64,000 bases of DNA, from contig NC_088791.1 of NCBI RefSeq assembly GCF_011386835.1, positions 55,509,498 through 55,573,497 on the forward strand, read 5' to 3'. Below the pieces are notes generated by a model, which ran no database searches, was not told where the DNA came from, and saw only the letters and a program-made list of their open reading frames with translations. Of this stretch, positions 63,000 through 64,000 are shown in pieces; position 1 is the stretch's first letter; each line of letters starts with the position of its first letter. Source of the stretch: Chrysemys picta bellii (taxonomy: Eukaryota > Chordata > Testudines > Emydidae). Made by a program: the position numbers and the translations under genes.

Positions 63000-64000
63000 C
63001 CCCCTCTTACTTATTTGATTTGAACTTCCCTAACAGGGGGAAAGCCTTGGACTAAACCGACTTAGGGGGATGGGGGGAGACAAGAAGAAGTGGCCCAGGG
63101 AGGACAGCCTTAAGCAGCCTCAGTTGCCAGACCCAAAGGGCCTTGGGTTGGAGTCCAGTGGAGTGGGAGGGCCCAGGCTCCCCTCCCCACAATCCCACTG
63201 CTAGTCACGGATTGCGGCCTTGACCACTAGGCCATGCTTCCCAACCAAACCCCAAGTGAGGACCACTACAGCCCATGACATTTAGATGTGTAATATTATA
63301 TTGCATATGGATAGCTATACTTCTGGGCCCTGAAGCCTCACAGTATCAGAATTCTCACTGATGATTTTGAAAAATTTGTTTTGGCCATTTACTTGGCTAA
63401 TACCGGCAAAACAGAACTGGCCTCCTCAAACTCTCCTCCATCTTTTTCCATCTCAGGAGTCTTCCCTCCTCACTGCAATTAATGTTTCAACTGCTACATG
63501 TCCTTCCCTGGCCCCCCCATATTGCATCTGGCAAACTCACAAATGCACTCTTCATTTAACAGAAGACATATCCTCACTCTCTTCCTTGCTGATTAAGCAG
63601 TTAGGTGTTTTAAAGGGAGATGTGACAATGGCCAACAGTGAATATGCAAACCAAATTTTAGACTGCAGTTTAAAAGGATATTTGAATGGTTGAAATCTAA
63701 TAAAACAGATTAACTTTTTGGTAACTATTGAAGAAAAACGTCAGAGTTCCAATTTGGGATTTTTCATGCACTTAGCTGTCCTTCATGGACAAGGATACAA
63801 AATTTCAATGCTCAAGAAATGTACACATAAGTAAATCATCTGTATTAGGCATCTATATTAAGTTTGACTTGAGCATCTATGAGAGTTTTGCTTGAATAAG
63901 GACTTCAAGATTTGGCTTTCTGTTCCTACTTAGTAAGGAGAATATTAAAATCAGAATATGCTTTCATTTGTAGCACTTGATACAGAGCTTTTAATCTGAA
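63000..64000. other. No gene seen at the right edge
   Basis: 63030-63290 is GC-rich and unassigned. A plus-strand stretch at about 63390-63640 (GCAAAACAGAACTGGCCTCC...) has a weak look of an L2/CR1-type LINE 3' coding segment, but I cannot confirm it. The last ~300 bp are AT-rich. Confidence 0.35.

Noticed and set aside
48000..64000. Further GXYLT1 exons or a YAF2 exon
   Set aside because: I scanned the minus strand for the expected upstream GT8 blocks and saw none; absence by eye is not proof, but nothing can be annotated.
1..64000. tRNA, rRNA or snRNA genes
   Set aside because: No cloverleaf-like A/B-box pair with the right spacing or other recognisable RNA gene was found on inspection.

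Overview
The window reads as vertebrate nuclear DNA, most likely from a turtle or another non-avian sauropsid. There are no operons or dense genes. One recognisable host gene is present, split by GT-AG introns, and most of the rest is transposable elements: CR1 and RTE LINEs, Ty3/gypsy elements, several LTRs, hAT and Tc1/mariner DNA transposons, and a striking load of DIRS-type tyrosine-recombinase retrotransposons. The organism is inferred from this repeat spectrum and from the host protein sequence; no database was consulted.

Host gene. Three consecutive coding exons on the minus strand (47952-47829, 47467-47295, 45654-45493) encode the C-terminal ~151 residues of a glucoside xylosyltransferase. 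They match GXYLT1 better than GXYLT2 by recalled family features. Splice phases agree across both joins and the reading frame ends in a stop at 45495-45493. Upstream exons were not found, so everything right of 47953 is probably GXYLT1 intron, and everything left of about 44.2 kb is 3' flank.

DIRS elements. Three nearly full-length minus-strand copies lie at 17885-24130, 38360-44243 and 55655-61738. Each has inverted terminal repeats and an internal complementary region, an ORF1/Gag with a Cys/His-rich N-terminus, a reverse transcriptase/RNase H/methyltransferase-like frame, and a tyrosine recombinase. The first is youngest: its ITRs look essentially identical over ~150 bp, Gag is open for 813 codons and a pol-phase frame is open for 1019 codons. 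Much older DIRS remains lie at 26024-29390, 29740-29995, 30019-32605 (interrupted), 32612-33018 (inverted), 34985-35773 (inverted) and possibly 5.85-6.33 kb.

Layout. 0-10 kb: CR1 fragment, two GC-rich hAT elements with exact 8-bp target duplications, microsatellite. 10-17 kb: a degenerate minus-strand gypsy element with LTRs and a nested hAT, then a plus-strand gypsy element deleted from gag to integrase. 17-24 kb: RTE LINE tail, then DIRS copy 1. 24-36.5 kb: a graveyard of nested repeats, including a solo LTR with a CTCF-consensus sequence, old DIRS pieces in both orientations, a gypsy LTR plus integrase, and CR1. 38-44 kb: DIRS copy 2. 44-48 kb: GXYLT1 3' end. 48-55 kb: intronic repeats (hairpin repeat, hAT transposase relic, Tigger-like mariner). 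55-62 kb: DIRS copy 3 in the same orientation as GXYLT1. 62-64 kb: LTR-like sequence, (TG)n and unannotated DNA.
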